64,000 nucleotides of DNA from Paenibacillaceae bacterium (GTDB lineage: Bacteria > Bacillota > Bacilli > Paenibacillales > Paenibacillaceae). How positions within the stretch are numbered: position 1 is the first letter of the stretch; each line of letters starts with the position of its first letter. The position numbers and the translations under genes are program-made. Of the stretch, positions 45,481 to 55,187 are shown piece after piece. Location of the stretch: positions 275,232 to 339,231 of the forward strand of contig REGQ01000002.1 in assembly GCA_004134985.1 (NCBI GenBank), read 5' to 3'. Under the pieces are notes generated by a model. The model saw only the letters and a list, made by a program, of their open reading frames with translations. It did no database searches and was not told the DNA's origin.

Positions 45481-45966
45481 CAGTATTGACCGAGTAGCGG
45501 TCAACGCGCCCCGCGCCTTGAGGCGCGGCGGATGCGCGCCGGCGCAGGGACGGCTCACCGGGGGCGCGGCAGGTCTGCGCTGGCGCGGGCTCCGCTTACC
45601 GGGGCGCGGCAGCTTCTGCGCGAGCTCCGCTCACCGGGGGCGCGGCGGATTCGCGCTGGCGCGGGCGACAGCCGCTTTCGCTCTGCTCCCGTTACTATTG
45701 ACTGGACAAATCCTGCAAAAAGGCATGATTTTCACAAATTTTAGACGAAAACGATATAAATCCTGCTGAAGTGCAGGATTTCCCTCTTACATCACCTCCA
45801 TAACCAACAATCCGGAATAAAATAATGCATTATCGCAGCAATTTTCTATATACACATCAATTCGAGTCGTATATCCTGCACTTTTGCAGCAATTCGCCGC
45901 GGCCAGCCTCTAATCGTCTAACTCCGATCTCAACCGCCGCCATATTCATTCGTCTTATCTAACCAG
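45480..45966. repeat. Tandem intergenic module, copy B
   Basis: Begins with the same end of the CPBP gene and continues in register with copy A, but its GC-rich part is about 150 bp shorter. The AT-rich part (45667-45966) is nearly identical to 45181-45480, with scattered single-base differences, including the same hairpin at about 45758-45781. The remaining bases to uvrC (45967-46063) show no feature. Confidence 0.85.
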
Positions 45967-46063
45967 CGCCAGCGCCTGCGTCAAATCGCCCCACTATAAC
46001 CAACTAAGCTTTCCGCTAATGGCCTGCTGAGATCATGAACAGAAAAAAAGCCGCAGCCGTTAA

Positions 46064-48376
46064 TCACGGCTCCGACCTTAATGCGGTAATAATCGTATTC
46101 GCCAGCTTTTCACCGATGGACAGCGGTCGAAAGTCTTCAACCGAGGCCTCCTTGATTTTGCGCAGCGAGCCAAAATGCTTCAACAGCTGCTTACGCCGCT
46201 TCTCGCCGATGCCCGGGATGGCATCAAGCTGGGATACGACCATCGACTTGGCGCGTTGTTCCCGGTGAAACGAAATTGCAAATCGGTGAACTTCATCCTG
46301 GATTCGCTGCAGCAAATAAAACTCCTGGCTATCGCGCGGCAACGGTACAATTTCCGGCGGATCGCCAATCATCAGCTGCGCTGTTTTATGCTTGGCATCC
46401 TTCACCAAACCGCATACTGGCACCGAAAGCCCAAGTTCATTTTCCAACACATCGATTGCCGCTGAAATCTGTCCTTTTCCGCCATCCACCACAATTAAAT
46501 CCGGCAAGGCCATGCCTTCCTTCAATACTCGCTCATATCTGCGCCGCACAACTTCTCGCATGGTCTCGTAATCATCCGGGCCCTGCACCGTACGCACCTT
46601 GTACTTCCGATACTCTTTCTTATCTGGCTTGCCGTCAGTAAATACGATCATTGCAGATACCGGATTCGTCCCCTGAATGTTGGAGTTATCGAATGCTTCA
46701 ATTCTCCGCAAGGAGGACAACCCCAGCCGTTCAGCGATACCGCTGACAGCTTTTGTACTGCGAGCCTCATCGCGAGCGATGAGGAGGAACTTCTCATCCA
46801 GCGACACTTTGGCATTGTTCATCGCCATTAAAACGACGTCCTTTTTCTTACCGCGCTGCGGAACGGCAACCTTGACCTTCAACCATTTCTCCAACAACCG
46901 GGCTGCGTCGTCAGCCCCGCTCTCAGGTTCCTGCTCAACATGCTCTTCAATAACCACAGCACCCGCGGCTGAATTGTTAATAACGGCCAGGACATCTTCT
47001 GAAGAAGAATCGTTTGCTGCATCCAAAACTTCTGTTGTGTTCGAGTTGCCGACCTCACCCAAGTTGGGTGCTATGCCTAAGCTCTCTGCCGCACCTGAGT
47101 CGCCTGCCTCATCCAAATTGGCTGCCATACCTGTACTGTCTGACGCACCTGAATTGCCTGCCTCGTCCAAATTGCCGGCCTCATCCAAGTTGGCCGATAT
47201 GCCTGTGCTGTCTGCCTCAGTTGGGTCGCCTGCCTCATCCAAGTCAGCTGCTATGCCTAAGCTCTCTGCCGCACCTGAGTTACCTGCCTCATCCAAATTG
47301 GCTGATATGCCTGTGCTGTCTGCCTCAGCAGAGCCGTCTGTTTTATCCAGGCTGTCGTCTGCAACCGGATCACCGGCCGGAATGGGCAGCAGCACCTCTT
47401 TTGGCAGCGCAGGGTTATCGCTGTAGTACTGTGCAACGAATGACATGAAATCATCATAGGCTTCGCCATAATAAGGGAAGGTTGTCGCGTGGCGCTCGAT
47501 CAGCTTGCCCTGACGCATGTACAAGATTTGAACGCACATCCAACCTTTATCCACCGCATAGCCGAAAATATCCCGGTCGAGCGTATCGGCCATCGTAATT
47601 TTCTGCTTTTCCATCACTGCGTCGATCGCCAACAGTTGGTCACGGTACTCCTTCGCACGTTCAAATTCCAGCGCTTCAGCAGCAGTCTCCATTTTGAGCT
47701 GCAGTCTTTGACGCACTTCATCTTGTCCACCGTTTAGAAAACGAGCGATTTCCTGAACCATATCATCATACGTCTGTTGTGAAACTTCATATTCACAGGG
47801 CGCAATACACTGCCCGAGATGGTAGTACAAGCACACTTTGTCAGGCAAGGCTTTGCACTTGCGCAGCGGATACAGACGATCAAGCAGCTTCTTCGTTTGC
47901 TGAGCCGCATAGGCGTTCGGGTACGGGCCAAAATATTTGCCCTTGTCCTTCACGACCCGGCGCGTCACTTCCAGCTTCGGGTGTTTTTCATTTGTAATTT
48001 TAATATAAGGAAATGACTTATCATCTTTAAGCAGCACATTATAGCGGGGATGATGCTGCTTGATCAGGTTGCACTCCAGAATGAGCGCCTCCATATTGCT
48101 TGAGGTTACAATGTATTCAAAATCGCGAATTTCGGAAACGAGACGCTGGGTTTTACCGTTATGCGATCCGTTGAAATAGGAGCGGACCCGATTTTTCAGC
48201 ACCTTTGCTTTTCCCACGTAAATGATCGTACCGCTTGCATTTTTCATCAAATAACAGCCTGGCTGATCAGGCAGCAGCGCCAGCTTTCCGCGAATTCGCT
48301 CCGCAGCCTCGGCCAAGTTCTGCCTGCTCTCCGTATACGGGGCGCTCGCACGCTCCTCCTGTCCTGTCCGTTCCAT
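46064..48376 (-). CDS. uvrC: Excinuclease ABC subunit C with repeat-containing linker
   Basis: Nucleotide-excision repair endonuclease making both incisions around UvrB-bound damage. Domains: GIY-YIG (about 33-110; [20 protein letters not shown]), Cys-rich region ([15 protein letters not shown]), UVR motif (about 225-260; [15 protein letters not shown]), RNase H-like nuclease domain (about 520-680; [29 protein letters not shown]) and C-terminal (HhH)2 ([20 protein letters not shown]). At 770 residues it exceeds the usual roughly 600 because of about 155 residues (335-490) placed in the linker before [10 protein letters not shown]; of these, 343-456 form an 18-residue tandem repeat. The frame is intact and all catalytic parts are present, so it is probably functional. 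GAGGGAG precedes the ATG. Confidence 0.95.
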   Translation of the reverse strand: MERTGQEERASAPYTESRQNLAEAAERIRGKLALLPDQPGCYLMKNASGTIIYVGKAKVLKNRVRSYFNGSHNGKTQRLVSEIRDFEYIVTSSNMEALILECNLIKQHHPRYNVLLKDDKSFPYIKITNEKHPKLEVTRRVVKDKGKYFGPYPNAYAAQQTKKLLDRLYPLRKCKALPDKVCLYYHLGQCIAPCEYEVSQQTYDDMVQEIARFLNGGQDEVRQRLQLKMETAAEALEFERAKEYRDQLLAIDAVMEKQKITMADTLDRDIFGYAVDKGWMCVQILYMRQGKLIERHATTFPYYGEAYDDFMSFVAQYYSDNPALPKEVLLPIPAGDPVADDSLDKTDGSAEADSTGISANLDEAGNSGAAESLGIAADLDEAGDPTEADSTGISANLDEAGNLDEAGNSGASDSTGMAANLDEAGDSGAAESLGIAPNLGEVGNSNTTEVLDAANDSSSEDVLAVINNSAAGAVVIEEHVEQEPESGADDAARLLEKWLKVKVAVPQRGKKKDVVLMAMNNAKVSLDEKFLLIARDEARSTKAVSGIAERLGLSSLRRIEAFDNSNIQGTNPVSAMIVFTDGKPDKKEYRKYKVRTVQGPDDYETMREVVRRRYERVLKEGMALPDLIVVDGGKGQISAAIDVLENELGLSVPVCGLVKDAKHKTAQLMIGDPPEIVPLPRDSQEFYLLQRIQDEVHRFAISFHREQRAKSMVVSQLDAIPGIGEKRRKQLLKHFGSLRKIKEASVEDFRPLSIGEKLANTIITALRSEP
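47009..47350 (-). repeat. 54-bp (18-residue) tandem repeats inside uvrC
   Basis: Six full units plus one 6-residue partial: consensus [18 protein letters not shown]. Unit starts are 54 bp apart on the DNA (for example 47102 and 47156, then 47174, 47228 and 47282, the 18-bp step being the partial unit). Acidic, Asp/Glu/Ser/Ala-rich, predicted disordered. Confidence 0.9.
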
Positions 48377-48659
48377 GTTTATCTCCCTCTCGCCTGCCGC
48401 TCGCCGGCAGAAAATCTTTCAGCTCATTCTATTTTAACATACGCATCCCATTGTTCGGCAACCTTCTTGTTTTGATGTGGATCGCTAGCTGCTATCTGTC
48501 TGCTTCTGGCGGTTACCTGCCCGCTATCTGGCCACTATGCAAAAAAAGGGAAAGATTAATTTAAATCATTTGATACCTCCCAATTTACACGCTGTTCACC
48601 CATAATGAATTTGAGAAAGTTATCACTGCCGTAAATGGTAGTTAGGTGGGGGCAAGAAC

Positions 48660-49496
48660 ATGGACAATAATAATCATAATATTAATCATATCGGCACGAT
48701 TAAAAACAGCTGGAACGAATGGTCGGAAACGTGGTATCCAAAATATCGCACAACAGAAGTTATTTCTAAAATAATCCAAAATCCACTAACGGCTTTCCAC
48801 CCGACCGCCTATGCGATGATTAGAAAGGTTTTGCCCAACTTGCAAGGCGCCCGGATATGTGTTCCTTCCAGCGGTGACAACCACGCTGTTTTTGCTTTTC
48901 ACTTGCTCGGTGCCAAAGTAACCTCGTGCGACATATCGGAAAACCAGTTGGCAAACAGTGCCAGGATTGCGCGTGAACAGGGATGGGATATTGAATTTGT
49001 TTGTGATGATACGATGCAGTTAAACAAAGTTAAAAGCGGTGAATTCGATTTTGTGTTTACGTCAAATGGCGTTCATGTATGGATCAATGATTTACATGCC
49101 ATGTATCATACCATTCATCGCATCCTTAACAATGGCGGTTCATATATGATGTTTGACATTCACCCTTTTTTACGTCCGTTTGGAATTCAGGCTGCTGCTC
49201 AAATAAAGGTTGTCAATCCATACGATGCAACAGGGCCTTTTGGCGAAGTGCCTACCTACAAGTGGCGAATACAAGATCTCATAAATGCGATGATAGCATC
49301 CGGATTAAACGTAAAGCAACTGGAAGAGATGTTCGCAGAGGATGGGACATTCTGGGTGGATGAATCCAAAGATGAGGAAATTGGCATGTCCAGGCAACAG
49401 CTAGATCAATTGTGCAACTGGCGCTCCAACCCTTTGGCAGCCCTTCCTCAATGGCTAGCTGTCGTCGCAGTTAAAAACTGTACGCAAGGTGATTGA
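48660..49496 (+). CDS. Class I SAM-dependent methyltransferase
   Basis: 278 residues. The Rossmann-like SAM site is visible as ARICVPSSGDNHAVFAFHLL (motif I region), VTSCDISENQL (acidic end of strand 2) and DFVFTSNGVHVWI (motif IV). The N-terminus is Asn/His-rich (MDNNNHNINHIGTIKNSWN). TAGGTGGGGG lies upstream of the ATG. No neighbouring biosynthetic genes point to a substrate; small-molecule methylation is most likely but undetermined. Confidence 0.88.
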   Translation: MDNNNHNINHIGTIKNSWNEWSETWYPKYRTTEVISKIIQNPLTAFHPTAYAMIRKVLPNLQGARICVPSSGDNHAVFAFHLLGAKVTSCDISENQLANSARIAREQGWDIEFVCDDTMQLNKVKSGEFDFVFTSNGVHVWINDLHAMYHTIHRILNNGGSYMMFDIHPFLRPFGIQAAAQIKVVNPYDATGPFGEVPTYKWRIQDLINAMIASGLNVKQLEEMFAEDGTFWVDESKDEEIGMSRQQLDQLCNWRSNPLAALPQWLAVVAVKNCTQGD

Positions 49497-49725
49497 GTAA
49501 CGGATGGACATCGGACTTGCAAAAGGCTTTGTTATCGCTGGTTGACGTACTTCGTGATCAAAGTTTGACTTTTTGCGCAACCTCTTTACAAGCTTTTGAA
49601 AAGTTGGGTATACTGAAGAAAGCTGTATCGTTCCTAAAGGACGTACACGGATTCAGGCGTTTCGAATGAGGCAGTACTTCACCTTGTTCGATCTGTATCG
49701 ACCGTTTTCAAGGAGGACGTATTGC

Positions 49726-49872
49726 ATGGAGAACGTTAGAGACCCCAGAGAGCATTTTAACGAAGAGCCGCGACATGATTTCACCGATGTCGTCGTTGGA
49801 TTCATCGGATTCGCTGGATTCATGACCGTTGTGTTTGCCGGCATGGTTATTGCCAAAGCGCTGATCTCCTAG
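49726..49872 (+). CDS. Small membrane protein (48 aa)
   Basis: Starts MENVRDPREHFNEEPRHDFT and ends with one hydrophobic helix (VVVGFIGFAGFMTVVFAGMV) plus a short AKALIS tail. AAGGAGG is 9 bp before the ATG; TTTACA (49585-49590), 18 bp, TATACT (49609-49614) is a plausible promoter; a long terminator follows, so it is a complete single-gene unit. Family unknown to me. A single-pass protein with an acidic/His-rich cytoplasmic head. Confidence 0.7.
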   Translation: MENVRDPREHFNEEPRHDFTDVVVGFIGFAGFMTVVFAGMVIAKALIS

Positions 49873-49906
49873 ATCGATGCGTTGCGCGCTAGCTTGCCGC
49901 ACATCA

Positions 49907-49954
49907 ATAAGGCCGCATCCCGATTGAGAAGCATTCGGGATTGCGGCCTTATTG
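49907..49954 (+). terminator. Long terminator-like hairpin
   Basis: AATAAGGCCGCA with TGCGGCCTTATT, extended by an inner TCCCGA/TCGGGA stem; it may serve the convergent small-protein and yezD genes. Confidence 0.75.
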
Positions 49955-49967
49955 TGTATGAGTCAAG

Positions 49968-50198
49968 CTAGCTAAGGTTTTTAAGTTTGGTTTGATTGTG
50001 AGCCGGAAACGGTTCTGGGGAAGAGCCTGCCGAAGCAGACGCTGCGCTGTTGTTTTCGAATCTTTTCCGTTCTGTACGCTCAATTTGCACAATTCGTCCG
50101 GCATGAACGGTCACCAGTACAGAACCGTACTCCAGCCCGTTTACCTGATCGACAATTCGTTCCGCCCATACCTCGTCAACTTGCAACGGCTTCGTCAT
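49968..50198 (-). CDS. YezD-family (DUF2292) small protein
   Basis: 76 residues; residues 10-46 match YezD: VDQVNGLEYGSVLVTVHAGR followed by IVQIERTERKR. The C-terminal 30 residues are a disordered Ser/Ala/Pro tail not typical of the family. GGAGGAG lies before the ATG. It is the last gene of the sulfate-transport gene run, about 110 bp behind cysA; YezD proteins are often encoded beside sulfur-assimilation genes, so a role in sulfate or sulfite metabolism is suggested by context only. Confidence 0.82.
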   Translation of the reverse strand: MTKPLQVDEVWAERIVDQVNGLEYGSVLVTVHAGRIVQIERTERKRFENNSAASASAGSSPEPFPAHNQTKLKNLS

Positions 50199-50215
50199 AA
50201 TAACTCCTCCTTAAG

Positions 50216-50307
50216 TTTTGCGGAGCATACGCTCCTTGAATAGACATCACAGCAAAACTAACTTCGTAAGCATGCGCTTTGTTTTGCGGAGCATATGCCC
50301 CTTGAAA
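50216..50307. repeat. 25-bp direct repeat between cysA and yezD
   Basis: TTTTGCGGAGCATACGCTCC-TTGAA at 50216-50240 recurs at 50283-50307 with two changes (GCATATGCCCC). The first copy can form a GGAGC-N4-GCTCC hairpin; the second abuts the cysA stop codon. Confidence 0.75.
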
Positions 50308-51381
50308 TCAAATATGAACAGGCATCGGGTCATGCTTGAGCGGGTTTTCTACAATGTGCGTCGATTCGCCATCGATCACATACAAGCGATGAATTAGCAC
50401 CGCCACCTCATCACCCGGATGCAGCGCCTCCTGATCCAGTGAGCGATGGGCGAACAGACGATTGCTTCCGACCTGCACCTCGAATTCCAGGTGTGTGCCG
50501 CGGAAATAAACATGTCTGATCGTGCCCTGTTCAGATGCCGACGGAAAAGCCAAATCCTGCGATCGCCCAATCTCCACAAATTCAGGTCTCACGATGCCCT
50601 GAACTTGCTGCCGGTCAGCAAGCTCACCGAACCCTTTCAGTTCATGCGGCCGCTCTATTAACAGCGATTGCCCGATGAAACCAGCGACAAATGCGGTCCG
50701 CGGCTCCGTATAGACCGAGATCGGCGTCCCTTGCTGCTCCAGCTTGCCCTGCTGCACTATGAGCATTTCATCGGCAACCTCAACGGCTTCCTCCTGGTCA
50801 TGCGTCACGAAAATCGAAGTGATTCCGATTTGATCAATCAGCTGTTTCAGCCACGTTCGCAGCTCTTTCCGCACCTTGGCATCAATCGCCGCAAACGGCT
50901 CGTCGAGCAGCAGCAGCTCGGGATTAGGAGCCAAAGCTCTGGCAAAAGCCACCCTCTGCCGCTGCCCGCCGGACAGTTGGTTGGGGAAACGCTGGCCATA
51001 GCCGACCAACCCGGTCAGCTCCAGCAGTTCGTTCACACGTTTGGCAATAACGTCTTTCTTTTCTTTTTTTATCGTCAGCCCAAAAGCAATGTTGTCATAC
51101 ACATTCATATGGCGAAACAACGCATAGTTTTGAAATACAAATCCGATGCCGCGCTTTTGCGGGGGGAGATCGTTGACCCGCAAGCCATTGATAAAAATAT
51201 CCCCGCTATCAGGCGACTCCAGCCCGGCAAGCATTCGAAGCAGGGTGGACTTGCCGCCGCCGCTCGGTCCGAGCAATCCGATCAGCTTGCCGCGGTCAAT
51301 CGTAAAGCTGACATCGGAGACTGCAACATGTGTGCCGAAGTTTTTACTGACGCCTCTCACCTCAATATGCATTCCGTTCAC
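50308..51381 (-). CDS. cysA: Sulfate/thiosulfate ABC transporter ATP-binding protein
   Basis: 357 residues. Walker A GLLGPSGGGKSTLLR, Q-loop FVFQNYALF, signature LSGGQRQRVAFARAL, Walker B LLLLDEPFAAID and H-loop VTHDQEEA, followed by a TOBE-like C-terminal domain (about 240-357). Powers import by CysT-CysW. The ATG overlaps the cysW stop (ATGA), showing coupling. Last of the four transporter genes. Confidence 0.96.
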   Translation of the reverse strand: MNGMHIEVRGVSKNFGTHVAVSDVSFTIDRGKLIGLLGPSGGGKSTLLRMLAGLESPDSGDIFINGLRVNDLPPQKRGIGFVFQNYALFRHMNVYDNIAFGLTIKKEKKDVIAKRVNELLELTGLVGYGQRFPNQLSGGQRQRVAFARALAPNPELLLLDEPFAAIDAKVRKELRTWLKQLIDQIGITSIFVTHDQEEAVEVADEMLIVQQGKLEQQGTPISVYTEPRTAFVAGFIGQSLLIERPHELKGFGELADRQQVQGIVRPEFVEIGRSQDLAFPSASEQGTIRHVYFRGTHLEFEVQVGSNRLFAHRSLDQEALHPGDEVAVLIHRLYVIDGESTHIVENPLKHDPMPVHI

Positions 51382-52265
51382 ACCCCTTTCGAATTAAGCG
51401 TTTGCTGCTGCTCTGTTTTCCACTCGACCAGCGTTTTAACCAGCAAGGTGACGAACGCGAGCAGGACGAGCAGTGAAGCGACGGCAAACGACGCCGAAAA
51501 CTGATACTCGTTATACAAAATTTCCACATGAAGCGGAAGTGTATTCGTCTTGCCGCGGATGTGTCCCGATACGACGGACACTGCGCCGAACTCTCCCATC
51601 GCCCGTGCGTTACAAAGAATAATGCCGTACAGCAATCCCCATTTGATATTCGGGAGCGTAACACGCAGAAAGATCTGCCAGCCTTTCGCCCCGAGGCTTG
51701 CCGCCGCCTCTTCCTCCTGCACGCCCTGGCCTTGCATTAACGGTATCAGTTCCCTTGCGACGAACGGAAAAGTAACAAAGGTGGTCGCGAGCACAATGCC
51801 TGGGAGCGCGAATACAATTTGAATGCTTCGTTCATCGAGCCAAGTGCCAAAGTAGCCTTGAGCGGAGAACAATAGAATAAATACCAGACCTGCGATGACT
51901 GGCGATACCGCAAATGGCAAATCGATCAGTGTAATCAACAGGTTTTTGCCGCGAAAACGGAATTTGGCGATGGCCCACGCAGCCGCTACCCCGAAAATCG
52001 TATTGAGCGGGACGGCGATGACCGCAGCCAGCAGCGTTAACTTCAGCGCGGAGAGCGCATCCTTTTCCGTAATTGAGGCCCAATATACTTCAGCGCCTTT
52101 TTTGAAGGCTTCGATAAAAATTGAAATGAGCGGAAGAACGACAACCAGCCCTAAAAACAGCAAGGCGATCCCGATTAAAATGTAACGCACGAGCGGCGAT
52201 TCATTGATATGATTGGGCCGCTTAGCCGATTCCGGAGAAAGATGCGTTGTAATTGCTCCTGCCAT
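51378..52265 (-). CDS. cysW: Sulfate ABC transporter permease CysW
   Basis: 295 residues from MAGAITTHLSPESAKRPNHI, with TAGGAGG 7 bp upstream; the open frame extends 15 codons further but that start would overlap cysT and lacks a site. About six membrane helices, with the EAA loop in EEEAAASLGAKGWQIFLRVT. It forms the membrane channel with CysT. Gene order sbp-cysT-cysW-cysA is standard. Confidence 0.95.
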   Translation of the reverse strand: MAGAITTHLSPESAKRPNHINESPLVRYILIGIALLFLGLVVVLPLISIFIEAFKKGAEVYWASITEKDALSALKLTLLAAVIAVPLNTIFGVAAAWAIAKFRFRGKNLLITLIDLPFAVSPVIAGLVFILLFSAQGYFGTWLDERSIQIVFALPGIVLATTFVTFPFVARELIPLMQGQGVQEEEAAASLGAKGWQIFLRVTLPNIKWGLLYGIILCNARAMGEFGAVSVVSGHIRGKTNTLPLHVEILYNEYQFSASFAVASLLVLLAFVTLLVKTLVEWKTEQQQTLNSKGV

Positions 52266-52276
52266 CAGCTCTCCTC

Positions 52277-53110
52277 CTAATTCGAAATGACGCGTCGATT
52301 GGAGCGCCACTGTAAGTAATTAATGACTAGCAGCATGAAAAATGAAATGAGCAGCATAACCATTGCAATCGCCGTAGCGCCCATATAATCGTATTGCTCC
52401 AGCTTCGTCATAATGAGCAGCGGGGCAATTTCGGTCCGCATCGGCATATTGCCGGAGATGAAGACGACGGAGCCGTATTCACCGATTCCCCTGGCGAAGG
52501 CCATCGCAAACCCGGTGAGCAGCGGCGGAATCAGTTCAGGCAAGATGACTCTACGAAATGTCGTCAACCGGAAAGCGCCGAGCATAACGGCTGCTTCCTC
52601 CGTATCTTTCTCTAAATCCTGCAGAACGGGTTGAATCGTACGCACGACAAACGGCAGCCCGATAAAGATCAAGGCCAGTGTAATGCCAAGTGGTGTAAAA
52701 GCCACTTTAATCCCGAGCGGCTCAAGATATTTCCCTATCCAGCCGTTAGGTGCATAGATCGCCGTGAGCGAGATGCCCGCAACCGCTGTAGGAAGTGCGA
52801 ACGGAAGATCAACCAGACTATCGATGATTTTTTTGCCGGGAAATTTATAACGAACCAATACCCAGGCGATCAGCAGTCCGAATACCGCATTAATCGCTGC
52901 CGCATACAAAGCTGTCAAAAAACTGATTTTGTATGACGCGATGACACGCGGATTGTTAATGGTGTTCCAAAACTCGCTGAACGTCATGCCGGAGGTTTTA
53001 ATAAAAACCCCGGCAAGCGGAATCAGCACGATCAAGCCTAGATAAAAAATGGTAAAACCTAATGATAAGCCAAAGCCAGGCAGCACATTTTTCGACTTGA
53101 ACCGCTTCAT
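52277..53110 (-). CDS. cysT: Sulfate ABC transporter permease CysT
   Basis: 277 residues, six membrane helices (first: [20 protein letters not shown]), and an EAA loop [20 protein letters not shown]. It lies 2 bp after the binding-protein gene and 11 bp before cysW. Paired with CysW it forms the sulfate translocation path. Confidence 0.95.
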   Translation of the reverse strand: MKRFKSKNVLPGFGLSLGFTIFYLGLIVLIPLAGVFIKTSGMTFSEFWNTINNPRVIASYKISFLTALYAAAINAVFGLLIAWVLVRYKFPGKKIIDSLVDLPFALPTAVAGISLTAIYAPNGWIGKYLEPLGIKVAFTPLGITLALIFIGLPFVVRTIQPVLQDLEKDTEEAAVMLGAFRLTTFRRVILPELIPPLLTGFAMAFARGIGEYGSVVFISGNMPMRTEIAPLLIMTKLEQYDYMGATAIAMVMLLISFFMLLVINYLQWRSNRRVISN

Positions 53111-53112
53111 TT

Positions 53113-54243
53113 CTATGAACCTGGTGTATAGATTTGATCAAATATGCCGCCGTCGGAGAAATGCTCTTTTTGCGCTTTCAGCCAGCCGCCAAAGTCATCG
53201 ATTGTTACAAATTTCTCAATGACCGGAAATTGATCCTTGAATTGTTCGGCTACTGATTCCAGGCGAGGACGATAATAGTTTTTCGCTGAAATAAGCTGCC
53301 CTTCCTCGGAGTACAAGTATTGCAAGTAAGCTTCGGCAACTTCTCTTGTTCCTTTGGAATCGGCGTTTTTGTCAACGATCGCTACCGGCGGCTCAGTCAA
53401 AATGCTGAGCGGTGGCGCAATAATATCAAACTCGTCCGGACCAAGCTCTTCTACGGAAAGGATTGCTTCATTCTCCCAGGCAAGCAGCACATCACCGATT
53501 TTACGTTCTACAAATGTTGTCGTTGATCCTCTTGCGCCAGTATCGAGTACGGGAACATTTTTATACAGTTGGGCGAGAAACTCCTGTGCCTTTGCTTCAT
53601 CATTATTGTATTTCTCCAGTGCAAACGCATAGGCCGCCAAGTGATTCCAGCGCGCGCCCCCGGAAGTTTTCGGATTCGGCGTAATGACTTCAATTCCTGG
53701 CTTGACCAAATCATCCCAGTCCTTGATTCCTTTCGGATTGCCTTTGCGAACGAGAAAAACGATTGTCGATGTATAAGGCGAGCTATTGTGCTCAAATTGC
53801 TGCTGCCAATTTTCTTCGATGAGTCCAGCTTGTGAAATTTCATCAATATCATAGCCCAGCGCCAAAGTTACAATGTCTGCTTTTAGTCCTTCAATAACTG
53901 AGCGTCCCTGTTTGCCGGAACCGCCATGCGACTGCTCGATCGTAACTTCCTGACCGGTTTCTTGTTTCCAGTGTGCTGCAAATGCTTCATTGAATTCCTT
54001 ATACAATTCTCTTGTTGGGTCATAGGATACGTTAAGCAAAGTGACAGGCTCTTTTGTTTCTTTCTCTGTGTCTTTTTCTTTGTTGTCTGACGATTTATTG
54101 CTGCTGCCAGCGTTCGTTTTGCTTGGCTCCCCACCGCTGTTTGTTTTCGTAGGTGAATTACCGGAACCGGATCCGCAAGCTGAAATAACCAAGGTTAATA
54201 CCATTAAAACAGCCATTAGACGAACAGATTGCAATGTCTTCAT
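53113..54243 (-). CDS. Sulfate-binding lipoprotein of the ABC transporter
   Basis: 376 residues. Lipoprotein signal with lipobox LVISAC (Cys23), then a Ser/Asn/Lys-rich tether of about 45 residues, then a type II periplasmic-binding domain with family motifs [50 protein letters not shown] and LAWENEA. It captures sulfate (or thiosulfate) outside the membrane for CysTWA. Called sbp or cysP in other species. First gene of the operon; promoter and a likely operator lie in 54319-54378. Confidence 0.94.
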   Translation of the reverse strand: MKTLQSVRLMAVLMVLTLVISACGSGSGNSPTKTNSGGEPSKTNAGSSNKSSDNKEKDTEKETKEPVTLLNVSYDPTRELYKEFNEAFAAHWKQETGQEVTIEQSHGGSGKQGRSVIEGLKADIVTLALGYDIDEISQAGLIEENWQQQFEHNSSPYTSTIVFLVRKGNPKGIKDWDDLVKPGIEVITPNPKTSGGARWNHLAAYAFALEKYNNDEAKAQEFLAQLYKNVPVLDTGARGSTTTFVERKIGDVLLAWENEAILSVEELGPDEFDIIAPPLSILTEPPVAIVDKNADSKGTREVAEAYLQYLYSEEGQLISAKNYYRPRLESVAEQFKDQFPVIEKFVTIDDFGGWLKAQKEHFSDGGIFDQIYTPGS

Positions 54244-54318
54244 TCAGAGCACCCCTCATTAATTAATGACAGATAATGAACACATTTTTACGCCGGTTAT
54301 CCGGTAGCAAAAACTATA

Positions 54319-54378
54319 ATTCCTACCCGTTTAGTATGTTATTGATGAATAATAACAGCAGTCACTGGAAGTTGTCAA
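54319..54378 (-). promoter_or_regulatory. Sulfate-operon promoter with downstream operator-like site
   Basis: Minus strand TTGACA (54373-54378), 17 bp, TTATTA (54350-54355). Just downstream of the expected start, ATACTAAACGGGTAGGAAT (54319-54337) contains CTA-N6-TAG symmetry, resembling Rrf2-type (CymR/CysR-like) operator sequences at sulfur genes. Confidence 0.55.
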
Positions 54379-54424
54379 TCCTTTTTTTTACAAGGCTGTG
54401 CATAATTTATACGTAATAGATAGA

Positions 54425-54478
54425 AAAAAGCAAAAACGGATGGTCCAGACGAGCCTGGACCATCCGTTTTTGCTTTTT
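54425..54478 (-). terminator. Rho-independent terminator of the TetR gene (bidirectional)
   Basis: A perfect 24-bp stem (54425-54448 with 54455-54478), including CGGATGGTCCAG / CTGGACCATCCG and flanking A5/T5 runs. Confidence 0.85.
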
Positions 54479-54495
54479 CATTCGTTAACCGCTTT

Positions 54496-55092
54496 TTAGG
54501 CATCTGCCACGCCTAATCCACGCACGATAAAGCGGGTGATTGAAACAGAAATCTCTTCTACCGAAGGGATTTTCCCATCTAACAATACCTGATGTTTCGG
54601 CGCCATTTTGTAGGATAGTGTAGCACCCATCACGAACAGTAGCGCATGATTGATCGAATCAATTTGGAACACCCGCTGATCCCGTCCCAAGACGAGTATC
54701 TGTTTAACAACCGACCAGACGGGATGAAGAAAAGACTTGACCATATCCGTTCTGACAGACTCCAGCGTCATTTCCTGCTGCACAATATTGCTCATCTCCT
54801 GATTTTCGACCGTAAACTTCACGATTTCCCCGATAATCATACGCAACTCTTCAACTGGCGGTCTGCTGCCCGGCTCAAACGCCAAGACCGCCTTCATTGG
54901 GAGATAGTTGTCAAAAAGCGCCTCGAACACTTTCTCTTTGCCGCCGAAGTGATAAGAGATGAGCGACACATTGGCGCCCGCCTGCTCGCAAATCTGCCGC
55001 ACACTGGTCCCCTCATACCCCTGCGATGCAAATAGATTACGGGCAGCCAGTAAAATTCGAAATTTAATATCCTGTTCCGGTTGCGTCGTCAT
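54496..55092 (-). CDS. TetR/AcrR-family repressor
   Basis: 198 residues. Helix-turn-helix within ILLAARNLFASQGYEGTSVR followed by QICEQAGANVSLISYHFGGK; the C-terminal ligand domain resembles the CerR-type group (VQQEMTLESVRTDM). It lies 95 bp after the ABC-2-type permease gene in the same direction. The double dyad at 56374-56410 upstream of that permease is its likely operator, giving an autoregulated efflux unit (inference). Confidence 0.9.
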   Translation of the reverse strand: MTTQPEQDIKFRILLAARNLFASQGYEGTSVRQICEQAGANVSLISYHFGGKEKVFEALFDNYLPMKAVLAFEPGSRPPVEELRMIIGEIVKFTVENQEMSNIVQQEMTLESVRTDMVKSFLHPVWSVVKQILVLGRDQRVFQIDSINHALLFVMGATLSYKMAPKHQVLLDGKIPSVEEISVSITRFIVRGLGVADA

Positions 55093-55187
55093 GGACCCGA
55101 TCCTTTCATCCGTTCATTCCTGTCCTGCCTGTTTCTATTTTACCATGAAATGACGGCATTGACAGGAGACCGAAACGATTCATCCAT

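Noticed and set aside
44964-45769. Ala/Arg/Gly-rich open frames in the GC-rich duplicated region
   Set aside because: They follow the composition of the minisatellites, shift frame between copies, and lack starts with ribosome binding sites.
47009-47350. uvrC as a pseudogene or fusion because of its length
   Set aside because: The frame is open through the repeats and every catalytic domain on both sides is intact.
54244-54372. SAM or T-box riboswitch before the sulfate operon
   Set aside because: None of the conserved S-box or T-box core sequences are present; a protein operator fits better.
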